A stretch of DNA of 64,000 nucleotides from Paraburkholderia phenazinium (GCF_900142845.1 NZ_FSRU01000002.1:744001-808000), one strand, 5' to 3'; positions 8,364 to 17,187 are shown, counted from the stretch's first letter. Notes: generated by a model from the sequence alone, not told the origin. Numbers and translations are program-made.

Positions 8364-9036
8364 TTTTTGGTCCTTTATCGTTATGATTCTCGGTCAATTT
8401 CGTGCAGTTTCGGAAATTCTGGATGTCTACGCGAGTTTTTGCAAGATGCACAATAGGAAAAGTTGCCGATGGTTTTGCAGTGAGTCATCGCCGAGGTCGC
8501 CGAAACGCGAACAATAGGCGATCGTCTAAAATCTGCGGAGCTTCGCAAAAAGGCATCACCTTGCCTCTACATGATCGGGGTCGAGAAAGCTTGCATTCAC
8601 CAAACGATGAAAACAGGCAACCACGAAGAGTGGGCTAGACCCGGCATCGATGGCTGAGGTGGCGAACCGGCAAAGTCTATGCGAATTGTTGGATTTTGCG
8701 AACGCGGAAACAGACACTGCGACCGCGATCTGGCTGTAATAACGCAGGTGAGACTGCTAACAGTGAGGAAATATCTGATTGGCCCTCTCGCAGGAATCCT
8801 CCATTCGCCAGCGTTCGGATCAATCTCCTCTCATTTGGCGCAACACAGCCCGATCGTGCGGGTGAATAACATCACTATCGCTGGTAACTTGACGGCAAGC
8901 ACGGTAGGCCTGCTCTGGTAAAAGGGTAACGCGCGGCAACTGGCAGCGATCTCGTAACGGCCCAAATCCCGCGAATGCACCGTCCGCTGGCTTTATCACA
9001 GCGCGCCGCAGCACGGATGCGGGGTCGGCGTCCGCT
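8364..9036. other. Intergenic stretch inside the island, nothing recognised
   Basis: About 670 bp between the HsdR-N gene start and the right repeat. Several short frames exist on both strands, but none has a ribosome site plus a recognisable sequence. The promoter of the HsdR-N gene should lie in the first 100 bases. A minus-strand stretch near 8820-9000 reads somewhat like protein (LPRVTLLPEQAYRACRQV) and may be a gene remnant. Confidence 0.35.
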
Positions 9037-9254
9037 CGCGAAGCGGTGCGCGTCGCGCTGCTGGGTCCGGACGGTCCCACCGGGACGTTCACGCGCTGGG
9101 AAAACGAAACGATCCCATGGTGATGTCGTCCTGATTCAGCGCCTGAGCGGCGGTACCGGCGCGGGTACCGCCGCCACCGTCTCGCCACCATCGCTTCAAG
9201 TCCCCCAGTTTCGCCTCAACATAACGACCCCCTCAGTCCGTAAGTTTGATAGGC
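9037..9254 (+). repeat. Right direct repeat of the nuclease island (218 bp)
   Basis: A near-identical copy of 5063-5286. It lacks 6 bp near 9136 and differs at two bases. It begins abruptly inside what would be the last 28 codons of the SDR gene, so it encodes only a useless tail ending ENETIPW. The inverted repeat of the left copy recurs at 9149-9172. After GATAGGC the sequence diverges completely from the left flank. Confidence 0.97.
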
Positions 9255-9372
9255 TTGGAAGTTGCCTCAGCCTGCCTGATCCATGCGTCTGTCAATGCCC
9301 TGCTCTGGAGCGTGGGTATTGAACGACGCCGCGAGGCAAGCCGGGCAAGCACCTTAACTCTCTCTTTACGGA

Positions 9373-9389
9373 CTGGCGGGCACCGCCAG
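9373..9389 (+). promoter_or_regulatory. Hairpin in place of a ribosome site before the Dabb gene
   Basis: CTGGCGG, loop GCA, CCGCCAG forms a perfect 7-bp stem whose 3' foot is 7 bases before the ATG at 9397. It covers the spot where a Shine-Dalgarno sequence would be, and no GGAG-like site is free. It may limit or control translation start of the operon's first gene. Confidence 0.4.
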
Positions 9390-9396
9390 CAACACC

Positions 9397-9699
9397 ATGA
9401 TTCGACACATCGTCATGTGGAAACTGAAGGAATCGGCACAAGGCGCGAGCCGCGCGGAAAACGCTGCCAAGCTCAAGGAAAAGCTCGAAGGCTGCCGCGA
9501 CATCGTCCCGGGCATCCTGCACCTCGAAGTGGGGCTGGCCGGGCCGGGTCTCGAATCGACCTATGACGTGGTGGTGCTGTCCGACTTCACCGACAAGGCC
9601 GCGCTCGACGCCTACCAGGTTCATCCCACGCATCTGGCGCTCAAGGATTTCGTCGGCGCGGTGCGTGAAACGCGCGAATGTGTCGACTACGTCGTCTGA
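9397..9699 (+). CDS. Dabb (stress-responsive alpha/beta barrel) family protein
   Basis: A 100-residue single-domain Dabb protein, a ferredoxin-like fold that dimerises. Members include stress-induced proteins and some cyclases or polyketide-tailoring enzymes. The start MIRHIVMWKLK and the pattern DVVVLSDFTDKAALDAYQVHPTH-like strand-helix with a conserved HP are typical. The next gene begins 9 bp after its stop, and the run continues through 13302, suggesting an operon. There is no strong ribosome site; a hairpin lies directly before the start. The substrate, if any, is unknown. Confidence 0.85.
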   Translation: MIRHIVMWKLKESAQGASRAENAAKLKEKLEGCRDIVPGILHLEVGLAGPGLESTYDVVVLSDFTDKAALDAYQVHPTHLALKDFVGAVRETRECVDYVV

Positions 9700-9708
9700 C
9701 ACGCAGCA

Positions 9709-10248
9709 ATGACTGATTCGCAGAAAGAGGCCGGCCACCCGGAGTCCGGCCATTCCGCCGCGGCTCCCGCTGCGCCCGGCGTTGCCCCCAACGCATTGGC
9801 CGTGCTCGAAAGTCCCTTTGTCGATCTCCTCGGCGTGCAACTGGTGTCCGCCGCGGACGGTGTCAGCGAAGTCGTTCTGCCGCTCGCGCCGGACCATATG
9901 AACACGTGGGCGGTCGCCCATGGCGGCGTGACCATGACGCTCGCCGACGTCGCGCTGGCCATGGCCGCGCGCAGTCTGGCGGGCGACGGCGTCGGCGTCG
10001 TCACGGTGGAAATGAAGGTCAACTTCATGCAGCCGGGGCGCGGCGAGTTGCGCGCTTCTGCGCGCGTCCTGCATCGTTCGACTACGATGGCCTATTGCGA
10101 AGGCGAGATCCGCGATAGCGAAGGCCATTTCGTCGCCAAGGCGCTCGGCACTTTCAAGTACATGCGGCGTCTTGCCGTGGGCCGCGACGTGACGCATCAG
10201 CGTCTGCGCAGCGACCCGTCCGCGAAACCCGGTCCCAGCGACGGTTGA
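9709..10248 (+). CDS. PaaI-type hotdog thioesterase
   Basis: A 179-residue hotdog-fold protein of the PaaI/YdiI-like acyl-CoA thioesterase group. The central motif AVAHGGVTMTLADVALAMA is the family signature, in which the HGG and the following Asp/Glu-containing helix form the acyl-CoA site. The strands VEMKVNFMQPGRG and TMAYCEGEIRD follow in the normal order. The first 35 residues are Ala/Pro-rich and probably disordered. It begins 9 bp after the Dabb gene and precedes a CurA-like reductase, an SDR and an esterase. The set resembles a short operon acting on acyl or enoyl compounds; the pathway itself cannot be named. Confidence 0.82.
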   Translation: MTDSQKEAGHPESGHSAAAPAAPGVAPNALAVLESPFVDLLGVQLVSAADGVSEVVLPLAPDHMNTWAVAHGGVTMTLADVALAMAARSLAGDGVGVVTVEMKVNFMQPGRGELRASARVLHRSTTMAYCEGEIRDSEGHFVAKALGTFKYMRRLAVGRDVTHQRLRSDPSAKPGPSDG

Positions 10249-10336
10249 TGGCGGCGCCGGGACGTGCCAATGCGCACGTCCCGCGCGGCACGTCGACCGG
10301 TGGCCGGCCTTACCTAAAATTATGGAGACGATCGTC

Positions 10337-11335
10337 ATGACCCAGATCAACCGTCAACTCGTGCTTGCCTCGCGTCCGGAAGGCGCGGCCACAACGGACA
10401 ACTTCAGGCTCGTCGAAACGCCGCTGGCGCCGCTTGCGGAAGGGCAGTTTCGCGTGCGCAATCACTATCTGTCGCTCGATCCGTACATGCGCGGTCGCAT
10501 GAACGACAGCAAGTCCTATGCAGCGCCGCAGCCGCTCGACGAAGTGATGATCGGCGGCACCGTGGGCGAAGTGGTGGAGTCGAAGCATCCGAAGTTCGCC
10601 GCGGGCGACAAGGTGGTCGCGATGTTCGGCTGGCAGGAATACGGCACCTCCGACGGCACTGGCGTGCGCAAGGTCGACGACACCCATGTGCCGCTCTCCG
10701 CCTATCTCGGCTCGGTGGGCATGCCGGGCGTCACCGCGTGGTACGGGCTGAACCGCATCATCGCGCCCAAAGCCGGCGAGACGGTGGTGGTCAGCGCGGC
10801 GAGCGGGGCGGTCGGCAGCGTCGTCGGGCAACTGGCGAAGCTGGCGGGGGCACGGGCGGTCGGCATCGCCGGCGGCGAGGACAAGTGCCGCTATGTGGTC
10901 GAGAGCCTCGGCTTCGACGCCTGCGTCGACTACAAGGCCGGCAATCTGTATCAGGACCTCAAGGCGGCGACGCCGGAGGGTGTCGATGGCTACTTCGAGA
11001 ATGTCGGCGGCGAGGTGCTCGACGCAACGCTCGCGCGGATGAACGCGTTCGGCCGCATCGCGCTGTGCGGGATGATTGCCAACTACGACGGCGAACCTCT
11101 GCCGCTCAAGCGTCCGGCGTTGTTGCTCACGCAGCGCTTGCTGGTGCAAGGCTTTATCGTCAGCGAGCATCCGGACGTGTGGCCCGAAGCGCTCACGCAA
11201 CTCGGCACGCTCGTCGCGCAAAAGAAACTGCATTATCGCGAGAGCATCGCGCAGGGGCTCGAACGGGCGCCCGAGGCGTTTATCGGCCTGCTCAAAGGCA
11301 AGAACTTCGGCAAGCAACTGGTCAGGCTGATCTGA
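10337..11335 (+). CDS. NADP-dependent oxidoreductase, CurA/alkenal-reductase type
   Basis: A 332-residue zinc-free medium-chain dehydrogenase/reductase like CurA and prostaglandin/2-alkenal reductases, which reduce alpha,beta-unsaturated carbonyls with NADPH. Visible marks are HYLSLDPYMRGRM near residue 45, the GVTAWYGL segment, and the NADP loop SAASGAVGSVVGQLAK. The ENVGGEVLDA and GRIALCGMIANY elements are also family features. GGAG ends 9 bases before the ATG at 10337, so I preferred it to an upstream ATG at 10322. It lies in the 9397-13302 co-directional run. Confidence 0.87.
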   Translation: MTQINRQLVLASRPEGAATTDNFRLVETPLAPLAEGQFRVRNHYLSLDPYMRGRMNDSKSYAAPQPLDEVMIGGTVGEVVESKHPKFAAGDKVVAMFGWQEYGTSDGTGVRKVDDTHVPLSAYLGSVGMPGVTAWYGLNRIIAPKAGETVVVSAASGAVGSVVGQLAKLAGARAVGIAGGEDKCRYVVESLGFDACVDYKAGNLYQDLKAATPEGVDGYFENVGGEVLDATLARMNAFGRIALCGMIANYDGEPLPLKRPALLLTQRLLVQGFIVSEHPDVWPEALTQLGTLVAQKKLHYRESIAQGLERAPEAFIGLLKGKNFGKQLVRLI

Positions 11336-11369
11336 CGTTGCGCGTTCAGGACACTAGCGGAGACACCTG

Positions 11370-12236
11370 ATGTTCGAGTTCGAAGGCAAAGTGGCGGTCA
11401 TCACCGGCGCGGCGAGCGGCTTTGGGCGCGCGTTTGCGGAACAGGGCGCGGCGCTCGGCATGAAGCTGGTGCTGGCCGACGTCGATGGCGCCGCGCTTGC
11501 GCAAACCGTCGAGGCCTTGCGTGTGGCCGGCGCCGATGCGATCGGCGTGCCGACCGACGTCGCCGACGCCACCCAGGTCGAAGCGCTGGCGCTGGCGGCG
11601 CTCGACGCGTTCGGCAAGATTCATCTGCTGTTCAACAACGCGGGCGTGGGCGCCGGCGGCTTCCTGTGGGAAGGCACGGCGAACGACTGGGCGTGGGTGT
11701 TCGGCGTCAACGTGATGGGCGTCGCGCACGGCGTGCGCGTGTTCACGCCGATCATGCTGCGGCAGAACGAGCCGGCGCATATCGTCAATACGGCTTCGGT
11801 GGCGGGGTTGTTGTCGCCGCCCGCGATGGGCATCTACAACGCCTCCAAACACGCGGTCGTCTCGTTGACGGAGACGCTCTATCACGATCTGCAGAACGCG
11901 GGCGGACAGGTGGGGTGTTCGCTGCTGTGTCCGGCCTTCGTGCCGACCGGCATCGCCAACGCCGAACGCGCCCGTCCCGAGACCTTGCGTAACGACGCGG
12001 CGCCGACCCGCTCGCAACTCGCCGCGGGCAAGCAACTGCAGCGGGCCGTGCAGTCGGGCAAGCTCAGCGCGAAGGATGTCGCGGAGCTCACGTTCGAGGC
12101 GATCGAAGCAGGGCGCTTCTACATCATCACGCACCCGGCGATCCTGCCGACCGTGCATCTGCGCCACGAGGACATCGAACAGCAGCGCAATCCGACCGAT
12201 CCGCTCTCGCTCAAGCCGGAGGTCAAGGGCGAGTGA
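11370..12236 (+). CDS. SDR-family oxidoreductase
   Basis: A 288-residue classical SDR: TGAASGFG cofactor loop at residues about 11-18, NNAG near 90, catalytic Ser in VNTASVAG, and YNASK. The length and the extended C-terminal region (HPAILPTVHLRHEDIEQQ) match the SDR group often annotated as 3-oxoacyl-ACP-reductase-like or steroid dehydrogenases in Burkholderia. A GGAG lies before the ATG, and the gene begins 34 bp after the CurA-like gene. Substrate unknown; the gene context suggests carbonyl or acyl metabolism. Confidence 0.85.
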   Translation: MFEFEGKVAVITGAASGFGRAFAEQGAALGMKLVLADVDGAALAQTVEALRVAGADAIGVPTDVADATQVEALALAALDAFGKIHLLFNNAGVGAGGFLWEGTANDWAWVFGVNVMGVAHGVRVFTPIMLRQNEPAHIVNTASVAGLLSPPAMGIYNASKHAVVSLTETLYHDLQNAGGQVGCSLLCPAFVPTGIANAERARPETLRNDAAPTRSQLAAGKQLQRAVQSGKLSAKDVAELTFEAIEAGRFYIITHPAILPTVHLRHEDIEQQRNPTDPLSLKPEVKGE

Positions 12237-12327
12237 AGGGCGAGTGAAGGGTAAGGGGGCGCTGCGGCTTCATGGCATCATACGGCGCTCACTCCACCCA
12301 TGGCGCGCCCGCGCCGCCCGACGCACG

Positions 12328-13302
12328 ATGCCGCTGAATCCGCAGATCGAGTTGATACTCGACATGATCGCGCGCGCGAAGCGCCCGCCGTACCACACGC
12401 TCACCGCGCAGGAGGCGCGTGCTTCTTACGAGAAGAGCGCGCCGATTCTGGAGATTGCCGGTGCGCCGATGTTCTCCGTCGAGGATCTCGCGGTGCCGAC
12501 GCGCGACGCGGCGACGATCCGCGCACGGCTCTATCAGCCAGCGGAGCCGAGCTGGGCTGAGCCCGCGCCGGCGCTCGTGTACTACCATGGCGGCGGCTTT
12601 ACGGTCGGCAGCGTCGACACGCATGACGCCCTGTGCCGGATGTTCGCGCGCGACGCGCGCTGCATGGTGCTGTCGGTCGATTATCGGCTTGCGCCGGAAC
12701 ATAAATTTCCCACTGCCGTGAACGATGCGTTCGATGCGTTGCACTGGCTGCACGCCAATGCCGCGCTGTATGGCGTCGACTCGGGGCGAATCGCCGTCGG
12801 CGGCGACAGCGCGGGCGGTACGCTCGCCACGGTCTGCGCGGTACTGGCACGCGATGCCGGTCTGCCGCAACTGGCTTTGCAACTGCTGATCTATCCGGGC
12901 ACGTCCGGGCATCAGCAGACCGACTCTCATGCTCGGCTCGCTGAGGGCTATCTGCTTTCGAGCGACACCATCCAATGGTTTTTCGAGCAGTACGTTCGCG
13001 ACGCGGGCGATCGCGACGACTGGCGTTTTGCGCCGCTCGACGGCACGCGCGGCGCACCGGTGTTCGGCGGCCTCGCGCCCGCCTGGATTGCGACGGCGGA
13101 ATACGATCCGCTGAGCGACGAGGGCGCTGCGTACGCAGAGAAGCTGCGCGCGGCGGGTAACGAAGTCACGCTCAAGCGGTACGCCGGCATGATCCACGAG
13201 TTCTTCAAGATGGGCGGCTTCGTGCCGGAGGTGGCGCAGGCTCATGCGGATGCGGCGGGGGCGCTGCGTCTGGCGTTCGGGGTCGATCCGGAGTCGGACT
13301 GA
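12328..13302 (+). CDS. Alpha/beta hydrolase, hormone-sensitive-lipase family esterase
   Basis: A 324-residue family IV (HSL-like) esterase. The oxyanion motif YYHGGGF (His87-Gly90), the nucleophile elbow GGDSAGG (Ser161), the acid in EYDPLSDEG and the final IHEFF His form the full catalytic set. It would hydrolyse short-chain esters. The frame runs upstream, but the ATG at 12328 (MPLNPQIELILDMI) matches the family N-terminus; a weak ribosome context makes the start less certain. It closes the 9397-13302 run and is followed by a heptamer repeat array. Confidence 0.87.
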   Translation: MPLNPQIELILDMIARAKRPPYHTLTAQEARASYEKSAPILEIAGAPMFSVEDLAVPTRDAATIRARLYQPAEPSWAEPAPALVYYHGGGFTVGSVDTHDALCRMFARDARCMVLSVDYRLAPEHKFPTAVNDAFDALHWLHANAALYGVDSGRIAVGGDSAGGTLATVCAVLARDAGLPQLALQLLIYPGTSGHQQTDSHARLAEGYLLSSDTIQWFFEQYVRDAGDRDDWRFAPLDGTRGAPVFGGLAPAWIATAEYDPLSDEGAAYAEKLRAAGNEVTLKRYAGMIHEFFKMGGFVPEVAQAHADAAGALRLAFGVDPESD

Positions 13303-13340
13303 ACGTCGAAGCCCGAAGCCCGGATCGAAGGCGCAAGCCC

Positions 13341-13424
13341 GAAGCCCGAAGCCCGAAGCCCGAAGCCCGAAGCCCGAAGCCCGAAGCTCGAAGCCCGAAG
13401 CCCGAAGCCCGAAGCCCGAAGCCT
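13341..13424. repeat. Tandem heptamer repeat, 12 units of GAAGCCC
   Basis: Twelve consecutive 7-bp units, ten exact GAAGCCC and two with one change (GAAGCTC, GAAGCCT). Each side has a longer partial unit, ATCGAAGGCGCAAGCCC (about 13324-13340 and 13427-13443). It lies between two convergent genes and codes for nothing convincing. The number of units is expected to vary between strains through replication slippage. Confidence 0.95.
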
Positions 13425-13446
13425 GAATCGAAGGCGCAAGCCCATC

Positions 13447-14277
13447 TCAGCGCTCGATGTTGAACGCGAAACTGCGCTCGAAGTCCCCCGGCCGGACCAC
13501 ACGATGCGAGCCGTTGTCGTCGCTGCGTTCGGCGACGGCGGCGCTGAGATGCTCGCCATGCGTGCAGTTCGCCACCACTCTCAACGCCGTCGTACCGCGC
13601 GTGCCGTATTCCGGCGACTCGATGAACGCCGCCGACAACACCCGCTCGCGTTCGAGCGGAATCCCGGTCGACGGCAACTCGTCGTCGCGGGCGAGCTGCG
13701 GATCGCGCATCAGATCGATGAGCCGTTCGAGCGGCACCAGCGGATCCGCGGCCAGCAGCCCGCCTAGCTCCGCGCGCTTGCGCACGAGCTTGGGCCAGGG
13801 TGTGTCGAGTACGGCATTGGAGATGCCATGCGTGCCGGCTGCGAGCAAGGCAGGACCCGTCGCCGACCGGTTGCAATACCAGCCGAGTTCACGCCGCGAC
13901 CAGTCGCCGACCAGCAGGTTAAAGCCGTCATAGATTTCGCCGTCCTGCGCGACTTGCTGCAGGTAATCGAGCGGCGCGAGCCCGGCGGACGATTCGCCCA
14001 GCAGCCAGTTGCTCACCAGCGTGCCGCGCGTGGGCGCATCGGGACGCATTTCGTGCGGCGCCCGGTAGTTGGTCAGCGCCGCGAAGCGGCCGTCGCGCGT
14101 CATGCCGAGCCATGTGCCGCCGCCCAGCAGATCGCGTCCGGCCAGCAAACCCGGCGCCTCGGACCACCAGTGCATTGGCTCGGCGGTACGGCGAAAGAAC
14201 TCGTCGCGGTTGGCGGCAAGCGTAAAGAGCGGTCCGTCGACCGCAGCGGGCCGCCAGTCGAAGACGATCAGGCACAT
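13447..14277 (-). CDS. NRDE (TANGO2-like) family protein
   Basis: A 276-residue NRDE/DUF833 protein. The start MCLIVFDW places Cys2 at the mature N-terminus as in Ntn-type folds, and the name-giving NRDE is at residues 23-26. Further family marks are GTWLGMTRDGRFAALTNYR and FNLLVGD. Eukaryotic TANGO2 is linked to lipid/heme handling; bacterial members have no settled function. A GGGAGA site sits about 9 bases before the ATG. It is convergent with the esterase gene and starts 55 bp after the ygfZ stop on the same strand. Confidence 0.87.
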   Translation of the reverse strand: MCLIVFDWRPAAVDGPLFTLAANRDEFFRRTAEPMHWWSEAPGLLAGRDLLGGGTWLGMTRDGRFAALTNYRAPHEMRPDAPTRGTLVSNWLLGESSAGLAPLDYLQQVAQDGEIYDGFNLLVGDWSRRELGWYCNRSATGPALLAAGTHGISNAVLDTPWPKLVRKRAELGGLLAADPLVPLERLIDLMRDPQLARDDELPSTGIPLERERVLSAAFIESPEYGTRGTTALRVVANCTHGEHLSAAVAERSDDNGSHRVVRPGDFERSFAFNIER

Positions 14278-14332
14278 CGGGGGGCGTCTCCCGCAGTGGG
14301 GTGAGGGTGCGCGGCACTCGCGCGAGGCCGCC

Positions 14333-15385
14333 TCAAACCTCGGCGGGCAGCGCGTACGGCAGCGGCAGGAACGTCAGCGCCGGCCCCTCGGCCGAGCCCA
14401 GATGCACCGTACCGGTTTCCAGCGCCGCCAGCTTGACCTCCACCAGCACGTCCACGCCGCCGTCCGGCGCCGAGGCGGCATTGACGACCATGCCGCACGG
14501 CTGCCCCGGATCGTCCGAATGGAACACTTCCGCACCCGCCAAAACCGACTCCAGCTCGCCGGCGACGTTCGCGAGCGCCGTGCGCCGCTTGATCGTGCCG
14601 CGATACTGGCTGCGCGCGACCACTTCCTGGCCCGGATAGCAGCCCTTGCGGAAATTCACGCCGCCGAGTACGTCGAAGTTGACCATCTGCGGCACGAACT
14701 GCTCGACCACCGGCTGGGTGATGCGCGGCTCGCCGGCGCGGATATCGAGCCAGTCCCACACGGCCGCCGAGGCGTGCGTGAGCTTGCCCTCTAGCACCGG
14801 CAGGCGCGCTTCGACCTCGGCCTTCGGTCCGACCCACAGATAACGCAGGCGCCCGAGCGCGTCCGGCACGCGGATCAGCGCACCCGCCGGGCCGTCCACC
14901 TTGACGTGCACGCCGTCCGGCACGGCGTCGAACACGCCCGAGAGCGCCTTGCGCACGTCGCCCGCGAGACCCACCACGGCGAGTTCGCCGCTGGCGTCCG
15001 TGAGCTTCGCCTTGGCGCGCAGCACGAACATCGACAGCCGTTTTTGCACTGCGGCCTGGACGTCTTTCGACACCAGCAGACGGATCGTCTCGCCGCTGCG
15101 CCAGCTCAGAAACGATGCCAGCAGACGGCCCTTGGCCGAGCAGTAGCCGGCCAGACGGACGTTGGCCGCTTCCAGATGCTGGGTGTCGTTGGTCAACTGG
15201 CCGTGCAGGAAGCTCGCCGCATCGTCGCCGGTCGCATCGATGACGCCGAATTGCGTGAGCGGCATATAGGCGCCGTGTGCCGTCACCGCCTCGAATTCCT
15301 CGCGCGCGGGGCGCGGCAGCGGGGCGAGCGTGACCGGCGAGGCGGCGGAAGCGGTGCCGGGAGCAGAAGCGAGCGGTGCGTTCAT
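14333..15385 (-). CDS. ygfZ: Folate-binding YgfZ/GcvT-domain protein
   Basis: A 350-residue YgfZ homologue. The defining segment KGCYPGQEVVARSQYRG near residue 240 contains the conserved redox Cys. YgfZ proteins bind folate and help build or maintain some Fe-S clusters, including that of MiaB. The N-terminal part (YMPLTQFGVIDATGDDAASFLHGQLTND) is the GcvT-like domain; the C-terminus has the beta-barrel. It is divergent from mltG with about 70 bp between, an arrangement I recall as common in Burkholderia. The ribosome site is weak. Confidence 0.9.
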   Translation of the reverse strand: MNAPLASAPGTASAASPVTLAPLPRPAREEFEAVTAHGAYMPLTQFGVIDATGDDAASFLHGQLTNDTQHLEAANVRLAGYCSAKGRLLASFLSWRSGETIRLLVSKDVQAAVQKRLSMFVLRAKAKLTDASGELAVVGLAGDVRKALSGVFDAVPDGVHVKVDGPAGALIRVPDALGRLRYLWVGPKAEVEARLPVLEGKLTHASAAVWDWLDIRAGEPRITQPVVEQFVPQMVNFDVLGGVNFRKGCYPGQEVVARSQYRGTIKRRTALANVAGELESVLAGAEVFHSDDPGQPCGMVVNAASAPDGGVDVLVEVKLAALETGTVHLGSAEGPALTFLPLPYALPAEV

Positions 15386-15454
15386 GGATTCAGAGAGCAG
15401 TCAATTGTGACTTTAGCTAGGGCAAGCAAGTATTATATGGGGTCCACCCCAGCC

Positions 15455-16474
15455 ATGTTTCGCATGTCCCTTCTGAAGAAATGTCTCGTTGCCGGCACGA
15501 TCGTCGTTGCGCTGGCCGCAGCCGCCATTGCCGGCGGATACCATTGGGCCAACACCCCCATCAGCCTGACACCCCCGCAACTCGACGTCACCGTCAAACC
15601 GCACAGCAGCCTGCGCAGCGTCACGCTGCAGCTAAACCGCGGCGGCGTGCCGGTCGAACCGGAGCTGTTCGTCGTCATGACGCGCCTGCTCGGGCTGCAA
15701 AGCGAGCTCAAATCGGGCAACTACGAGTTCAAGAGCGGCGTGACGCCGTATGAAGTCCTGCAGAAGATCGCCCGCGGCGACGTCAACGAATACGTCGCGA
15801 CGATCATCGAGGGCTGGACTTTCAAGCGCATGCGCGCCGAGCTGGACACCAATCCGGCGCTCACGCACGACACGGCCGGCATGACCGACGCCCAGTTGCT
15901 CTCCGCGATCGGCGCACCGGAAGCGACGCTCGGCAACGGCGAAGGGTTGTTTTTCCCCGACACGTATCTGTTCGACAAGAACACCAGCGACCTCGACGTC
16001 TACCGCCGCGCCTATCACCTGATGCGCGAGCGCCTCGACGAAGCGTGGATGGCACGAGCGCCAGGGCTGCCGTACAAAACGCCTTATGATGCACTGACCA
16101 TGGCGTCGATCATCGAAAAGGAAACCGGCAAGGCCTCGGACCGGCCGATGGTCGCGGCGGTGTTCGCCAACCGGCTGCGCGTGGGCATGCCGCTGCAGAC
16201 CGATCCGACGGTGATCTACGGCATGGGCGACAGCTATACGGGCCATCTGCACAAGCGCGATCTGCTGACCGACACTCCTTACAATACCTATACGCGGATG
16301 GGCCTGCCGCCCACTCCCATCTCGCTGCCGGGGGTCGCGTCGCTGCAGGCGGCGCTGAACCCGGCGCAAACCACCGCGCTGTACTTCGTGTCGCGCGGCG
16401 ACGGCAGCAGCATTTTTTCTGACACACTCGGCGATCACAACAAGGCCGTCGACAAATATATTCGAGGGCAATGA
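15455..16474 (+). CDS. mltG: Endolytic peptidoglycan transglycosylase MltG
   Basis: An about 339-residue inner-membrane MltG (YceG) protein that cuts nascent glycan strands and sets their length. One N-terminal membrane helix ([18 protein letters not shown]) is followed by a LysM-like part and the YceG catalytic domain. The catalytic Glu is in [19 protein letters not shown], with [10 protein letters not shown] after it. Start codons at 15437, 15455 and 15464 all fit; none has a strong ribosome site. The stop overlaps the tmk start, so the two are coupled, an order conserved in many proteobacteria. Confidence 0.92.
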   Translation: MFRMSLLKKCLVAGTIVVALAAAAIAGGYHWANTPISLTPPQLDVTVKPHSSLRSVTLQLNRGGVPVEPELFVVMTRLLGLQSELKSGNYEFKSGVTPYEVLQKIARGDVNEYVATIIEGWTFKRMRAELDTNPALTHDTAGMTDAQLLSAIGAPEATLGNGEGLFFPDTYLFDKNTSDLDVYRRAYHLMRERLDEAWMARAPGLPYKTPYDALTMASIIEKETGKASDRPMVAAVFANRLRVGMPLQTDPTVIYGMGDSYTGHLHKRDLLTDTPYNTYTRMGLPPTPISLPGVASLQAALNPAQTTALYFVSRGDGSSIFSDTLGDHNKAVDKYIRGQ

Positions 16475-17094
16475 TGGCGCGGGGCAAATTCATCACGTTC
16501 GAAGGCATTGACGGTGCGGGCAAGACCACCCATCTCGCGTGGTTTCGCGAGCGCCTCGAACAGCACATCGCGGCGGGCGGCCGGTCGGTCGTCATGACGC
16601 GCGAGCCGGGCGGCACCGCGCTCGGCGAGTCGCTGCGCGAGATCCTGCTGCACCAGAAGATGGACCTCGAAACCGAGGCCCTGCTGATGTTCGCGGCGCG
16701 CCGCGAGCACCTGGCCCAGGTGATCGAGCCGGCGCTGGCGCGCGGCGACTGGGTGCTGTCGGACCGCTTCAGCGACGCGACTTTCGCCTATCAGGGCGGC
16801 GGCCGCGGCCTGCCGCGCGACAAGCTCGAAGCGCTCGAGCGCTGGGTGCAGGGCGGCTTCCAGCCGGACCTGACGCTGCTGTTCGACGTGGCGCCGGATA
16901 CCGCCAGCGAGCGGCGCAGTTCGGCGCGCGAGCCGGACCGCTTCGAGAGCGAATCGGATGCGTTTTTTACCCGCACCCGTGCCGAGTATTTGCGCCGCGC
17001 GGAAGAAGCGCCGTACCGGTTCGCTATCATTGACTCTTCGCAGAGCATTCCGCACATTCAGAAAAGACTCGAAGAGTTGATCTCAACGCTTTGA
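16471..17094 (+). CDS. tmk: Thymidylate kinase
   Basis: A 207-residue dTMP kinase, which makes dTDP for DNA synthesis. P-loop [10 protein letters not shown] (about residues 11-20), the DRF motif in [19 protein letters not shown], and the lid region around the SARE..RFE segment are all present. Two adjacent ATGs (16471, 16474) are possible starts. It overlaps the mltG stop by 4 bases, and GAGGG lies just upstream. holB follows 93 bp later. Confidence 0.95.
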   Translation: MMARGKFITFEGIDGAGKTTHLAWFRERLEQHIAAGGRSVVMTREPGGTALGESLREILLHQKMDLETEALLMFAARREHLAQVIEPALARGDWVLSDRFSDATFAYQGGGRGLPRDKLEALERWVQGGFQPDLTLLFDVAPDTASERRSSAREPDRFESESDAFFTRTRAEYLRRAEEAPYRFAIIDSSQSIPHIQKRLEELISTL

Positions 17095-17187
17095 TTTTAA
17101 ATAAATATAAACGCCAATTATAACGAGTTGCCAGCTAGCGCCGGACTCGAACAAGCGCTGTCAACCGATTGAATTCAAAGAGAAACG

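Larger units (their letters stand above)
5063..9254. mobile_element. Putative acquired nuclease island bounded by long direct repeats
   Basis: About 3.75 kb of sequence lies between the two repeat copies. It has a different composition from its surroundings: 28 of 60 bases are GC in a hand-counted line (7861-7920), against 39 of 60 in an EPS-region line. It holds an uncertain small ORF, two divergent small nuclease-like genes and an HsdR-N-type gene. There is no integrase, transposase or recombinase, and no terminal inverted repeats were seen. The second repeat is only a fragment of the SDR gene, so the ancestral order was probably SDR gene followed directly by the sequence at 9255. Insertion by homologous recombination or a site-specific element that lost its integrase are both possible. 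Confidence 0.7.

Noticed and set aside
8820..9191. Minus-strand frame before the right repeat as a gene
   Set aside because: Its start lies in the repeat, it lacks a ribosome site and shows no recognisable domain; a gene remnant is possible but not supportable.
9037..9254. A second SDR gene fragment as a gene
   Set aside because: It holds only the last 28 codons, has no start, and is explained as the repeat copy.
13307..13443. CRISPR-like array
   Set aside because: Units are 7 bp with no spacers; it is a simple tandem repeat.
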